Below, piece by piece: positions 49,018 through 57,862 of a stretch of DNA of 64,000 bases. A program made the position numbers and the translations under genes. A model generated the notes under the pieces. It was not told the DNA's origin, did no database searches, and saw nothing but the letters and a program-made list of their open reading frames with translations. How positions within the stretch are numbered: the first letter of the stretch is position 1; every line of letters begins with the position of its first letter. Source of the DNA: Porticoccus sp905181945 (lineage in GTDB: Bacteria > Pseudomonadota > Gammaproteobacteria > Pseudomonadales > Porticoccaceae); contig NZ_CP159825.1 in assembly GCF_047729555.1 (NCBI RefSeq), forward strand, positions 1,302,001-1,366,000, in the 5' to 3' direction.

Positions 49018-49050
49018 AAATAAGTCCCAGCCAAAGGCTGGGACTTATTT
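49018..49050 (-). terminator. Terminator of the acetone carboxylase operon
   Basis: AAATAAGTCCCAGCC (49018-49032) and GGCTGGGACTTATTT (49036-49050) form a perfect 15-bp stem with a 3-nt loop just after the acxC stop. On the minus strand it is followed by ATTTTCGG, a modest U-rich tail. Confidence 0.85.
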
Positions 49051-49065
49051 GGAACTATCAACAAC

Positions 49066-49566
49066 TTATATCTTAGCTGGTGCTTTGATTCCTACCCACT
49101 CAAAGAAAACCTTCAAGTCTGGTTTGACATCATGCATCACTGGATACCAAGGAGTTGGCGCTTCAATGTCAAGCATAGTGCCACAATCTGGGCATGAATA
49201 CTCACGGTATACTTGCCAGCTAGTGTCTGGAGACATTAAACGTGGATACACTTGATCCATTTTTTCAGCTGTGTCACGAACATAAATGTTTGCGTTAAGC
49301 TTCCAGTTTTCTTTGTAGTGTCCAAAATCCTTACCGCAATCACAGAAAGCGTGGATTTCTTCGTCACTATCTCTTATAGCTAAGTTCAGGTGTGGTCCTA
49401 ATGCCATAATAACTTTATGTTTGTATGTCATTTTTTCCTGAATTACTTCCATGTAAAGCTTATAACGATCTTCATCTTTAGGCATGGAAAGCATTTGATG
49501 CACTGTATCCCAGGCTAACGTGCCATCGACCAGCTGCCCAACTTCTTTTTTTGTATATGTAGACAT
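49066..49566 (-). CDS. acxC: Acetone carboxylase, gamma subunit
   Basis: Small subunit of the ATP-dependent acetone carboxylase, which joins acetone and bicarbonate to make acetoacetate. The 166-residue protein has two metal-type Cys pairs, FCDCGKDFG and YSCPDCGTMLDIEAP, and the family ends in VKPDLKVFFEWVGI. Xanthobacter AcxC is of similar size (about 168). It lies 77 nt after acxB. Its presence distinguishes acetone carboxylase from ordinary hydantoinases. Confidence 0.9.
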   Translation of the reverse strand: MSTYTKKEVGQLVDGTLAWDTVHQMLSMPKDEDRYKLYMEVIQEKMTYKHKVIMALGPHLNLAIRDSDEEIHAFCDCGKDFGHYKENWKLNANIYVRDTAEKMDQVYPRLMSPDTSWQVYREYSCPDCGTMLDIEAPTPWYPVMHDVKPDLKVFFEWVGIKAPAKI

Positions 49567-49643
49567 ATCTATACTCTCTTATATCTAATTGATCATTGAT
49601 TGAGTGCCCCAAGGGACACTCGGTTCAATTTCTCAGTTAACGA

Positions 49644-51989
49644 TTATTCCTCAGTCATAATGACGGGCTTACAGTCCGGCATTTCACTGATATCCATAGT
49701 CTTAGTAGATCCAAACGTGGGGATTCCCAGGCTTGACTCTAGCAAGTTGTAATCTGCTGGTAAGTCCCAGAATGTTTTAAATTCATTTAGGAACGGCTCA
49801 GACAAAGCAAAACTTGAAGCAAACATCTGCTTAACTTGTGGAGAGGCTATATTGTCAACAATATTTTTACGTTCACCTTTCATCCACTCTCGGACAGGAG
49901 TACTACGCTTGATACGGTCTTGCTTAATTTTAGCTTGAGCCGCAGTAGTCTTAGCTGAATCTACAGTGTAGACACCCTCATGATTTTGAGTGTATACAAC
50001 GCCATAAATTTTCTTGGCGTATTCAGGAAGAATGTAGTTTTCGTTAAGATCTTCTTCGATACTTTGTGCGCCTGAGTGTAAACGATCCAAAGGATCACCG
50101 AAACCAGGACCACCACGTAGGTAGTTCAAGTATAGGTCACCATTATCGAAGATTGCTTCGGTAGTGATACATTGCTTGTCACGCTTAACTACAGCATCTG
50201 GTCCAAGATGTTTTTCCCACTCGCAATCATCTGGGTTCAAATCTTCACCCAAAGGAATTGATAGGCCTTTTGCGATTCTTCCATCTTCACCGATAAGACC
50301 AGTGTTGTGAGCTTCAAAACGGTAACCAGTTGCTGAAGGATAACCACCCATCAAGCCCCAATCACTGTTCATGTAGCCATTGCCCATGAAGAACATAGTC
50401 CAGTCACATGATGCGTGAACCATACGCAAAGTTTCAAATCCATTACCACCACGCCATTTGCCGTAGCCGCCTGAGTTGGTTTTTTGAGTACGACCCATGT
50501 ATAAGAGTGGCTCTGCAAGTTCCCAAATCTCAATATCACCCATATCACCTTCAGGGTTCCAAATTGCAGCAGCATTATTAAGGCCGTCTTTCATAGCACA
50601 TGCACCCGTACCACAAGCAGCAGTTTCGAAACTGTTAACAGCGTGAATATCGCCGTCTTGGTTGATACCGCCACCTTGTAGCCAGTTACAAGGGTTAGAG
50701 TTACCAGAGTTAACTTCTTCTAGATAACCACGACCAAAGTATGTGCGACTAATACCGCGCCACAAAGAGCTCCAAGAAGAAACCAAGAAGTGCCATGCAT
50801 CAGCGTGAGCTGTACGACGGTCATCTGGGTTAGTCCAAGTACCTTTAGGTAGACGGAACTGAGTTGCATAACGACACCCGTCATTAATACGCTCTGTAGG
50901 TACAAGACTTTGAGTCATCATTACCCAAATACCAGAGGTAAACGCTGTGGGGTTTGCGTTATACGTATGCCAGCCCCAACGACTACATCCTTCAAAGTCT
51001 AAACGCCAGCTAGCGTCGGCCTTAACAGTAATGAGGCATGGTGCATGCATAATTGAGTCAAGTTTAGCGAAGGGAGAAGGTACAGCTACATCTGGATGAG
51101 TGTAAGGTACGTCAACAAATGCAACAGTCCTAACTTCACCAGGAATACACATAGCCTTAATACGACTAGTTAGACCACGGCGACCATCTTCAATAACTTC
51201 GTTTGCAAAGATATCCCATGCTTCAACGCCTTCGTCAGCAATAGTTTCTTGAACCATTTCGCGAATCATTGACGTACCAGCAATACGTGTCTTCTCATCA
51301 AGAATCCAGTATTTTACAGTACGTACGTTACGCTGGCTTTCATGCAACCAATCCCGTAGCGGGGTATCGTTGACGCCAGTTTTACGGCAAGTGATCTGCA
51401 AACCGTCACCGAAGCGCTGGATTTGACCGTTTGACATAGAACCTGGTCCAACAGCACCAGTATCAATTACGTGTGTTACGCCACCTACCCATGCACACAA
51501 GTATCCTTCGAAGAATACAGGAATGATAGTTGCAATATCGCAAGGGTGAACGTTACCAGTCTGACAATCATTGTTAGTGAACATGTCACCTTCATTGATT
51601 CCAGGGTTGATTTCCCAGTTGTTCTGGATCATATACTTGATCGCAGCACCCATGGTACCAACGTGAATGATAATACCAGTAGATGTAGCAATACAGTCAC
51701 CAGCTACGTTGTAAAGGGTGAAACACAACTCACCTTCTTGCTCAACGATTGGAGACGCTGCAATCTTCTTAGCAACTTCACGAGAGTTAACCAATCCCGC
51801 ACGTACTTTAGAAAAAATACGCTCGTATTTGATTGGATCTTTTTCTTTCAATGTTAAGGTTTTGATACCGTCGTAGTGCCCGGTTTCTGACGCACGCGCC
51901 AGAATACCATTACGGTTCTCATCCAAAGACATACCATTTCTCAATAGTTTGCCTAATTCTGCACCTTTTAAGGTTTGTAAAATAGTCAT
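49644..51989 (-). CDS. acxB: Acetone carboxylase, alpha subunit (hydantoinase B family)
   Basis: Catalytic-type subunit of the alpha2beta2gamma2 complex. The 781-residue protein is close to Xanthobacter AcxB (about 776). It has the HyuB pattern (GELCFTLYNVAGDCIATSTG, MFTNNDCQTGNVHPCDIATI, GGVTHVIDTGAVGPGSMSNG) and a C-terminal GDLYLNYLRGGPGFGDPLDR. It lies 28 nt after acxA. The complex needs Mn and ATP in known systems; the metal ligands cannot be told from sequence alone. Confidence 0.9.
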   Translation of the reverse strand: MTILQTLKGAELGKLLRNGMSLDENRNGILARASETGHYDGIKTLTLKEKDPIKYERIFSKVRAGLVNSREVAKKIAASPIVEQEGELCFTLYNVAGDCIATSTGIIIHVGTMGAAIKYMIQNNWEINPGINEGDMFTNNDCQTGNVHPCDIATIIPVFFEGYLCAWVGGVTHVIDTGAVGPGSMSNGQIQRFGDGLQITCRKTGVNDTPLRDWLHESQRNVRTVKYWILDEKTRIAGTSMIREMVQETIADEGVEAWDIFANEVIEDGRRGLTSRIKAMCIPGEVRTVAFVDVPYTHPDVAVPSPFAKLDSIMHAPCLITVKADASWRLDFEGCSRWGWHTYNANPTAFTSGIWVMMTQSLVPTERINDGCRYATQFRLPKGTWTNPDDRRTAHADAWHFLVSSWSSLWRGISRTYFGRGYLEEVNSGNSNPCNWLQGGGINQDGDIHAVNSFETAACGTGACAMKDGLNNAAAIWNPEGDMGDIEIWELAEPLLYMGRTQKTNSGGYGKWRGGNGFETLRMVHASCDWTMFFMGNGYMNSDWGLMGGYPSATGYRFEAHNTGLIGEDGRIAKGLSIPLGEDLNPDDCEWEKHLGPDAVVKRDKQCITTEAIFDNGDLYLNYLRGGPGFGDPLDRLHSGAQSIEEDLNENYILPEYAKKIYGVVYTQNHEGVYTVDSAKTTAAQAKIKQDRIKRSTPVREWMKGERKNIVDNIASPQVKQMFASSFALSEPFLNEFKTFWDLPADYNLLESSLGIPTFGSTKTMDISEMPDCKPVIMTEE

Positions 51990-52017
51990 TTTAATTTCCC
52001 TCTATTATCCTATTGAT

Positions 52018-54243
52018 CTAGATCGCATCGACAGTGTTGAAAGCTACTTTCTGTATTGCGTCGGTTTCAACCAAGTGGAAAAGACGATGGTTATCCAGGA
52101 ACGTTTCGAAGCCGGTTGGCACTACAAAAGTAGTTGCATCGGATTCAATAACACACGGACCCTTAACGTGGTTACCAGGCATCAAGCTTTCCATATGATA
52201 AAGATCAGCTTCAACCCACTTACGTTGGTCGTAGAACTTACGAGTGCCTGTTTTAGCTCCAGCAGGTGGTTGTTTTCCGTGATCTTTCTCATTAGGAATA
52301 GCAGGTTTGCTAGTCTCAACCGAACCACGAAGAATCGCACCAGTAATGCCAAAACCAAGCTCAGGAGAACGAGCCGCATCAGCATATACGCGAGCGTATT
52401 CTGCATCAAAAGCTGCAACCAATGCTGGCCAATCTTTTTTGTCTTTCACAGATTTCAATGGCGAATCAATTTCCAAGTCATTCAGCTGACCTAGGTACTG
52501 CATGCTATATCCTGGTGTGAAAGTAATGTCTTTCTCAGAGAAACCATTAATTTCAAATTCTTCCAGAATCTTAACCTTTAGTGTATCCCAAGCTGTTTGT
52601 AGCTGTTTAACCGAAACATCTAGATCTTCATCTGTAGACTCTTCAGTGATACCAACATTCACACTCATATCATAACGATATTCGAAGTCTGCTGAAGCAC
52701 AACCAAATGCTGAGAATCCAGCAGCCCAAGCAGGAACGATAGTTTCTTTAAAGCCTAGACCTTTAGTGTAACCATAAGCATGAACTGGACCGCCGCCGCC
52801 GTATGAGAAACATACGAAGTCGCGTGGGCTATAGCCTTTACCAGAGATCATTGCACGCAGATGTTGACGTAAAGAAAGGTCAAGTAGCTCGATCACACCC
52901 GCAGCAGCGTCTTCCAAAGAAAGACCCATAGGGGTAGCGATTTGCTCTTGTACACATTTTCTTCCGCGCTCAACATCAAGCTTCAAGATTCCACCAAGGA
53001 AGTTATCTGGGTTCAAGTAACCAAGAATAATATGACAGTCAGTTACAGAAACTGTATCTAGACCGCCTTCTGGCCAGCAAGTACCAACACGATAACCAGC
53101 GCTATCAGGACCTAGCTTTAGAGAGTTTGAATAAGGATCAATACGTACGAAACTACCCGCACCTGCACCGATACTGTCCATAGCTACCATAGGTAGAGAA
53201 AGCACCAAGCGAGCCATATCACTATCTTTATGGATAGAGTAGTTGCCGCCAGTGATCAAAGCCATATCAAAGCTAGTACCACCAATGTCGGAACAAGCAA
53301 TGTTTTCATAGCCAAGCTGTTCACCTAGATATTTAGCACCAATTACACCACCGATTGGCCCAGACACTAATGAGCGAGCCAATTCTTTTGCTTTCCAGCC
53401 AATGGTACCGCCATGGGTAGCCATTACGCGTAGATCAAAAGTAGCACCATAAGACTTCATTTTGTCGCTTAGTGCGCCAAGAATCTTACGAGAAGGCTCA
53501 GCAGCATAGGCTTCTAGGATTGTTGTATTAGTACGGTGACTTTCCTTACGTGCTGGATAGTAGTCAACAGAAGCAAATACAGGAATATTAGAGCCTTTGT
53601 CTTTAATTACTTTAAGGACCGCATCACGAACAGCATGCTCGTGTGTTGGGTTTAGGTAAGAGCTTAGCAAGCTAATTGCAATCGCCTTGACGCCCTGATC
53701 AACTAGTTCGCCAGCAGCAACAATAGCTTCTTCTACGCGAACAGGTATTACAACATGTCCTTTTGAGTCAATACGCTCAGTTACACCACGAGTGTCGTGG
53801 ATGTGAACCAAAGATTCATCGTACTTATGCGTATTCAAATGTAGACGATCTTCGAACGCATAGCCTAGGTAGCACTGAAGTGCACGGCCCATACGATGGA
53901 AATCCTCAAAACCTTTACTTACGATAAGTCCGGTACGTAGTCCTTTACGGCCTACAACACGGTTCAGCATCGCAGTTCCAGAAAAAACACAAGTGACCAT
54001 TTCTGGATATGTGTCTTCAACTGTACGTCCCCAATGAGCTAAAGCGTCCACACTAGAAGTTAGCACTGCTTTGGATTCATCAGCATCACTCTGTGCTTTA
54101 CCGACAACAAAAGAGCCGTCTGCGCGCACAAAGAACGTATCTGTCATAGTTCCGCCTGCATCGATCCCCAGGACCTCGACGGGATTAGTTAATTCGTTCA
54201 AGTTTATATCCTCTTTCTTATATTCATGAGTTGTTAACTTCAT
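52018..54243 (-). CDS. acxA: Acetone carboxylase, beta subunit (hydantoinase A family)
   Basis: ATP-binding subunit of acetone carboxylase. The 741-residue protein has the ASKHA-type phosphate motif LGIDAGGTMTDTFFVRADG near residue 29, MATHGGTIGWKAKELARSLV, CSDIGGTSFDMALITGG and SYGGGGPVHAYGY. It closely resembles Xanthobacter AcxA, including AMDSIGAGAGSFVRIDPYSN. The ATG at 54243 lacks a Shine-Dalgarno; an in-frame TTG at 54201 has AAGAGGA 7 nt upstream and may be the true start, giving MNELTNPVEVLGIDAGG. It is the first gene of acxABC. Confidence 0.9.
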   Translation of the reverse strand: MKLTTHEYKKEDINLNELTNPVEVLGIDAGGTMTDTFFVRADGSFVVGKAQSDADESKAVLTSSVDALAHWGRTVEDTYPEMVTCVFSGTAMLNRVVGRKGLRTGLIVSKGFEDFHRMGRALQCYLGYAFEDRLHLNTHKYDESLVHIHDTRGVTERIDSKGHVVIPVRVEEAIVAAGELVDQGVKAIAISLLSSYLNPTHEHAVRDAVLKVIKDKGSNIPVFASVDYYPARKESHRTNTTILEAYAAEPSRKILGALSDKMKSYGATFDLRVMATHGGTIGWKAKELARSLVSGPIGGVIGAKYLGEQLGYENIACSDIGGTSFDMALITGGNYSIHKDSDMARLVLSLPMVAMDSIGAGAGSFVRIDPYSNSLKLGPDSAGYRVGTCWPEGGLDTVSVTDCHIILGYLNPDNFLGGILKLDVERGRKCVQEQIATPMGLSLEDAAAGVIELLDLSLRQHLRAMISGKGYSPRDFVCFSYGGGGPVHAYGYTKGLGFKETIVPAWAAGFSAFGCASADFEYRYDMSVNVGITEESTDEDLDVSVKQLQTAWDTLKVKILEEFEINGFSEKDITFTPGYSMQYLGQLNDLEIDSPLKSVKDKKDWPALVAAFDAEYARVYADAARSPELGFGITGAILRGSVETSKPAIPNEKDHGKQPPAGAKTGTRKFYDQRKWVEADLYHMESLMPGNHVKGPCVIESDATTFVVPTGFETFLDNHRLFHLVETDAIQKVAFNTVDAI

Positions 54244-54252
54244 ATTTTTTGT

Positions 54253-54404
54253 AAAAAACCATTTAGATACTTAAGTCTTATAGTTTATATGTATCTAAAT
54301 CAAACAAAAAATACCCTCAAAAAACCACTTCTTAATTAATGCAATTCAGTAGAAAAATACTTATAAAAATCACTGATTTACAAAAATTACCGACAAAAAA
54401 CCAC
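54253..54404 (-). repeat. Three direct repeats upstream of acxA
   Basis: AAAAAACCA flanked by a pyrimidine on both sides occurs at 54253-54261, 54319-54327 and 54395-54403. Two of the copies lie in a longer 26-nt near-repeat (54304-54329 and 54380-54405, about three mismatches). On the minus strand this reads GTGGTTTTTTG. Spacings are 66 and 76 nt. They could be activator or repressor sites for the acx operon. Confidence 0.6.
54261..54300 (-). promoter_or_regulatory. Inverted repeat flanking a putative acxA -10 box
   Basis: ATTTAGATAC (54261-54270) and GTATCTAAAT (54291-54300) are perfect 10-bp inverted arms, 30 bp centre to centre. On the minus strand a TATAAG lies in the loop with TTGATT 15 nt upstream, so the arms bracket a weak promoter. 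It is either an operator or a leader hairpin 18 nt before the annotated ATG. Confidence 0.6.
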
Positions 54405-54746
54405 CGCTATTTGCTCCTTATCTGTTACCTATAAAGAGTATGCGGAGGCTTATATCGAATCGAATTAAAGCATGAGAAACTAAGTCTGTCCAACATATTT
54501 AACGATAAAATCTCTCCAAAAGAGCTATTTATAGTTATTGATTTTTCATAAGTCATTAATTTTATTTTAATTTTATTTAATCTGGAGCGAAACAAGCTGC
54601 CATATTAATTTTTAGGGATATTAATATTCTATGGCACCCAAGACTACTTCAAATATGTATATACTGAGCGCACTAAAACCTACTGCTATTTTCGTTGGTG
54701 TGCTACTTACCCCTCCGCCCAAGCAATCCAAAACAGGGAAGCTAAA
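54301..54746. other. Intergenic region between acxA and gshA
   Basis: A 0.5-kb AT-rich gap between divergent acxA and gshA (54244-54746). Apart from the repeats above I see no RNA gene. A 42-codon frame from 54631 runs into gshA but lacks a Shine-Dalgarno. A sigma-54 promoter is not seen: TGGCAG at 54604-54599 on the minus strand has the wrong spacing to its GC. Confidence 0.6.
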
Positions 54747-56333
54747 TTGCCTCTTTTAAGAAATCGTCTCAATTTACTTGCTGAAGATACTGCATCAAGA
54801 ATACTTCTGGGCATCACAAGGGGTATCGAAAAAGAAAGTTTGCGTGTCACTCCAGCAGGAACAATAGCCCAGACACCCCATTCATCGTTGCTGGGTTCTG
54901 CCCTCACTCATCCACAGATTACTACTGATTTTTCAGAAGCATTGCTTGAATTCATCACCCCTCCGTCAACCAATGCAAATGAAATATTACAAACATTAGA
55001 AGATATCCACCGTTTTACCTATCAACAGATAGGCAATGAGATACTCTGGACTAGCAGTATGCCTTGCCAACTAAGTGGTGAAAGTGATATTCCCGTTGGG
55101 AAATATGGGTCATCAAACATTGGGGCAATGAAGCATACTTATAGGCTGGGGCTAGGCCATCGATACGGGCGACTCATGCAGACTATAGCCGGCATCCATT
55201 ACAACTTCTCGGTCCCCGATGAGTTGATGGAGCTGCTAAGAAAGAACGAAAAATCTACGTTATCCCCACAAGATTTTAAAACCGAAAATTATTTTTCCCT
55301 AATACGAAATTTTCGTCGTCATTTTTGGCTACTACTATATCTATTTGGCGCTTCCTCGGGAATTTGTCGCAGCTTTGTTAAAGGAAGAGATCATCAGCTG
55401 ATCCAATTTGATGCCGATGAACACAGTCTGTATCTTCCCTATGCCACATCCATAAGGATGAGTGATTTGGGCTACCAGAGCAAAGCCCAAGATAAACTGA
55501 CAGTCTGTTATAACAGCCTACAAAGCTATATTCGTACTCTTGGGGAGACATTGGCTGAGCCTTATCCAGGTTATGAGTCAATCGGATTGAAAGATAGTGC
55601 CGGAGACTACAAGCAACTAAATCTCAACATATTGCAAATTGAAAATGAATTCTATAGCCCAATACGCCCAAAACGAACTGCTCGCCCAGGACAATCACCC
55701 CTTCGGGCTTTACAGGCAGCAGGGGTAGAATATATAGAAGTTCGCTGCATTGATCTTAATCCCTTTTTGCCGCTTGGCATAGATCGTGCGCAAGTAGACT
55801 TTATGGACATTTTTCTATTGACCTGTTTGCTCTCCAAAAGCGCTCCAACAGACCAGCATGAATATCATCATATACTGGAAAACCAACGATTGATGGTTCA
55901 CAACGGCAGGAGCCCAGACTTCAAACTTCACAGTCGTGAGGGCATGCGATCTTTTTCAGATTGGGGTCATTCTATTTTTAAAGAAATGTATCCGGTTGCT
56001 CAACTCCTTGATCAACAACACCAAACAACTCGCTACCAAGAAGTTCTAGGTAAGCTAGAAAAACTTATTGATGACCCATCTCTCACTCCTTCTGCAAAAA
56101 TTCTCGAGACAATGAGGGAAACTGGGCAAACCTATTTTAAGGTAGCAATGGGGCATGCACTAAAGAGTCGGGAATACTTTTTACAGGAGAAGCTTGCACC
56201 AGAAACCACTAGAAAATATGAACTAATGGCCGCGGAATCTTTACGACGTCAGAAAAATATTGAAGCATCGGATACCCTATCTTTTGATCAATTTCTTGCA
56301 GCACATCACCAACAATACGACTTTAAAGTATAG
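54747..56333 (+). CDS. gshA: Glutamate-cysteine ligase
   Basis: Makes gamma-glutamylcysteine, first step to glutathione. The 528-residue protein belongs to the proteobacterial type 1 family. It has LGITRGIEKESLRVTPAGTI, TTDFSEALLEFITPP, GLGHRYGRLMQTIAGIHYNFS, and YIEVRCIDLNPFLPLGID. The start is TTG at 54747 with AGGGA 8 nt upstream. Length matches E. coli (518). Convergent with the next gene, 6 nt apart. Confidence 0.95.
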   Translation: MPLLRNRLNLLAEDTASRILLGITRGIEKESLRVTPAGTIAQTPHSSLLGSALTHPQITTDFSEALLEFITPPSTNANEILQTLEDIHRFTYQQIGNEILWTSSMPCQLSGESDIPVGKYGSSNIGAMKHTYRLGLGHRYGRLMQTIAGIHYNFSVPDELMELLRKNEKSTLSPQDFKTENYFSLIRNFRRHFWLLLYLFGASSGICRSFVKGRDHQLIQFDADEHSLYLPYATSIRMSDLGYQSKAQDKLTVCYNSLQSYIRTLGETLAEPYPGYESIGLKDSAGDYKQLNLNILQIENEFYSPIRPKRTARPGQSPLRALQAAGVEYIEVRCIDLNPFLPLGIDRAQVDFMDIFLLTCLLSKSAPTDQHEYHHILENQRLMVHNGRSPDFKLHSREGMRSFSDWGHSIFKEMYPVAQLLDQQHQTTRYQEVLGKLEKLIDDPSLTPSAKILETMRETGQTYFKVAMGHALKSREYFLQEKLAPETTRKYELMAAESLRRQKNIEASDTLSFDQFLAAHHQQYDFKV

Positions 56334-56339
56334 GTTCTC

Positions 56340-56876
56340 TTAATTAAGCTTTAGTATTGTCGAAAAGTCTGCAGGGTTATCATCCATGTCTGTCGAAGGG
56401 TTGGTGCTGGTATTGGTAGGCTGTACGTCGCCAGTTTGATAAAGGTCAGAACTAGAGCGCTCGGTGAGATACAACTTAAAGCGCTTATCTAGATAGTACA
56501 CAATAGCTCGCATATGTTGCTTGCCTATAAATTCATAGGCCGTCTTTTCTGGGCGATCACAAATATAAAAACTGCCCACAAAGTGATCGGTTGTCACGCC
56601 CTTAAAGCGACCATAAGTCTTCCATAAATTGAATATATTTAATTTAACGAGCTGGCTATCCACTTTTAGACACCAAGACAACTTACCTAGCTTCGGATCA
56701 AACCCCTTATAGCGAGCCCTTCCTTGCTGAAATTTTGGATCCTTAGTCCCCATTGGTCTCGTATTTTCGTTTGATGCGCCCTGCAAGCCTGTACCTAAAC
56801 CTGTGCCTAAGTCTCCATAAGAAGTAGATGTCATAAAAAGAGAGATGAACAGTGCCAACAAGAATTTTCTATACAT
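56340..56876 (-). CDS. Secreted protein of unknown function
   Basis: A 178-residue protein with a clear Sec signal peptide (MYRKFLLALFISLFMTSTSYG, predicted cleavage after about residue 21). A Gly-rich short stretch, a middle domain and a low-complexity tail rich in Thr, Asn, Ser and Asp (about residues 145-170) follow. The mature part has two Cys, in SWCLKVD and FYICDRPE, that could form a disulfide. I do not recognise a family. It is convergent with gshA and divergent from dsbB, and may depend on DsbA/DsbB for folding, though this is speculation. Confidence 0.75.
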   Translation of the reverse strand: MYRKFLLALFISLFMTSTSYGDLGTGLGTGLQGASNENTRPMGTKDPKFQQGRARYKGFDPKLGKLSWCLKVDSQLVKLNIFNLWKTYGRFKGVTTDHFVGSFYICDRPEKTAYEFIGKQHMRAIVYYLDKRFKLYLTERSSSDLYQTGDVQPTNTSTNPSTDMDDNPADFSTILKLN

Positions 56877-57015
56877 TTATTACACTCTTAATTTTCTATA
56901 ATGAGTTATATAGTGTTGCATTCTACACAGTCTAAAGATCTAATTCACCATGGTTGACCTGATTGCATTAAAAAATATTAGTGTTCAACATTTTCCCCCA
57001 ACCCGAGGCTAAAAG

Positions 57016-57492
57016 TTGATAACAAACAGGCAAATAAATTTTTTCGCTTTTATATTTTGCATGGGGCTCATAGCGACTGCGCTTTATATGCAGCATGTAA
57101 TGGAATTACGCCCTTGTTACCTTTGTGTAACACAAAGAGTTTTTGTGGTTGCTACAGGGATGCTTACCTTGCTAGCGTTACTTCACAATAGAGGTCTTAA
57201 GATCTACGGATCACTAACTATAGTAAGCGCACTAGGTGGTGGCTACTTTTCCGCCAAACAGTTGTGGCTTCAAAATCTTCCTGTTGACCAAATTCCTGCC
57301 TGTGGGCCACCTGCCGAATATTTATTTAATGCCTTTAACTTTACCGAGGCTTTAAGCATGTTGCTACAAGGTGATGGGAACTGTGCAACAATACAGTGGA
57401 CATTTCTGCACTTAAGTATTCCTGGATGGACACTGGTTAGCTTTCTGCTGCTGGCTATACTGGGGCTACTACCAATCATTCGCAAACGTTAG
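57016..57492 (+). CDS. dsbB: Disulfide bond formation protein DsbB
   Basis: Inner-membrane quinone reductase that reoxidises DsbA. The 158-residue protein has four hydrophobic segments. It carries the first redox pair in LRPCYLCVTQR and the second pair in IPACGPPAEY and GDGNCATIQW. The start is TTG at 57016 with GAGG upstream; no better ATG is present before the first membrane segment. It precedes lrgA by 2 nt, so they are cotranscribed. Confidence 0.92.
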   Translation: MITNRQINFFAFIFCMGLIATALYMQHVMELRPCYLCVTQRVFVVATGMLTLLALLHNRGLKIYGSLTIVSALGGGYFSAKQLWLQNLPVDQIPACGPPAEYLFNAFNFTEALSMLLQGDGNCATIQWTFLHLSIPGWTLVSFLLLAILGLLPIIRKR

Positions 57493-57494
57493 AG

Positions 57495-57860
57495 ATGCTA
57501 CGAGGATTTATTGCTTTATTGATTTTTCAGGGGATTGGAGAATCCATTGTTTATTTTGGACATTTACCAATACCTGGTCCAGTGATTGGCATGATGCTAC
57601 TTTTTTTAACGTTACAGGCTAGAAATCAAGGCACCCCAGCCTCCCTTGAAAGCATTGCTCACCTCATGATCCGCTATCTTTATTTGTTCCTGATTCCAGC
57701 CTGTGTTGGATGCTTTTTTTTGATCAAAAATAACTTGGAAGGGTGGATCATAATAATCGCTAGTGTTGCTATATCCACTTTTGCAACCATGATCATTGGA
57801 GCACTGATGATGAAATATATGCTGACAAGACATCAAAAAAAGTCTAGGGAAAATTCATAA
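57495..57860 (+). CDS. CidA/LrgA family membrane protein
   Basis: Holin-like protein of 121 residues with four hydrophobic segments and the family core GHLPIPGPVIGMMLLFLTL. Members affect murein hydrolase export or autolysis in Gram-positives and may act with LrgB in pyruvate uptake in some bacteria; role here unknown. It is 2 nt after dsbB and 2 nt before lrgB, an LrgAB pair fused in one operon to dsbB. Confidence 0.88.
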   Translation: MLRGFIALLIFQGIGESIVYFGHLPIPGPVIGMMLLFLTLQARNQGTPASLESIAHLMIRYLYLFLIPACVGCFFLIKNNLEGWIIIIASVAISTFATMIIGALMMKYMLTRHQKKSRENS

Positions 57861-57862
57861 TA

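Noticed and set aside
54595..54660. Sigma-54 promoter upstream of acxA or gshA
   Set aside because: TGGCAG on the minus strand (54604-54599) and TGGCAC on the plus strand (54633-54638) lack a properly spaced GC element.
54631..54759. Small 42-codon ORF ending inside gshA
   Set aside because: No Shine-Dalgarno at good spacing and no recognisable protein; the gshA start explains the region.
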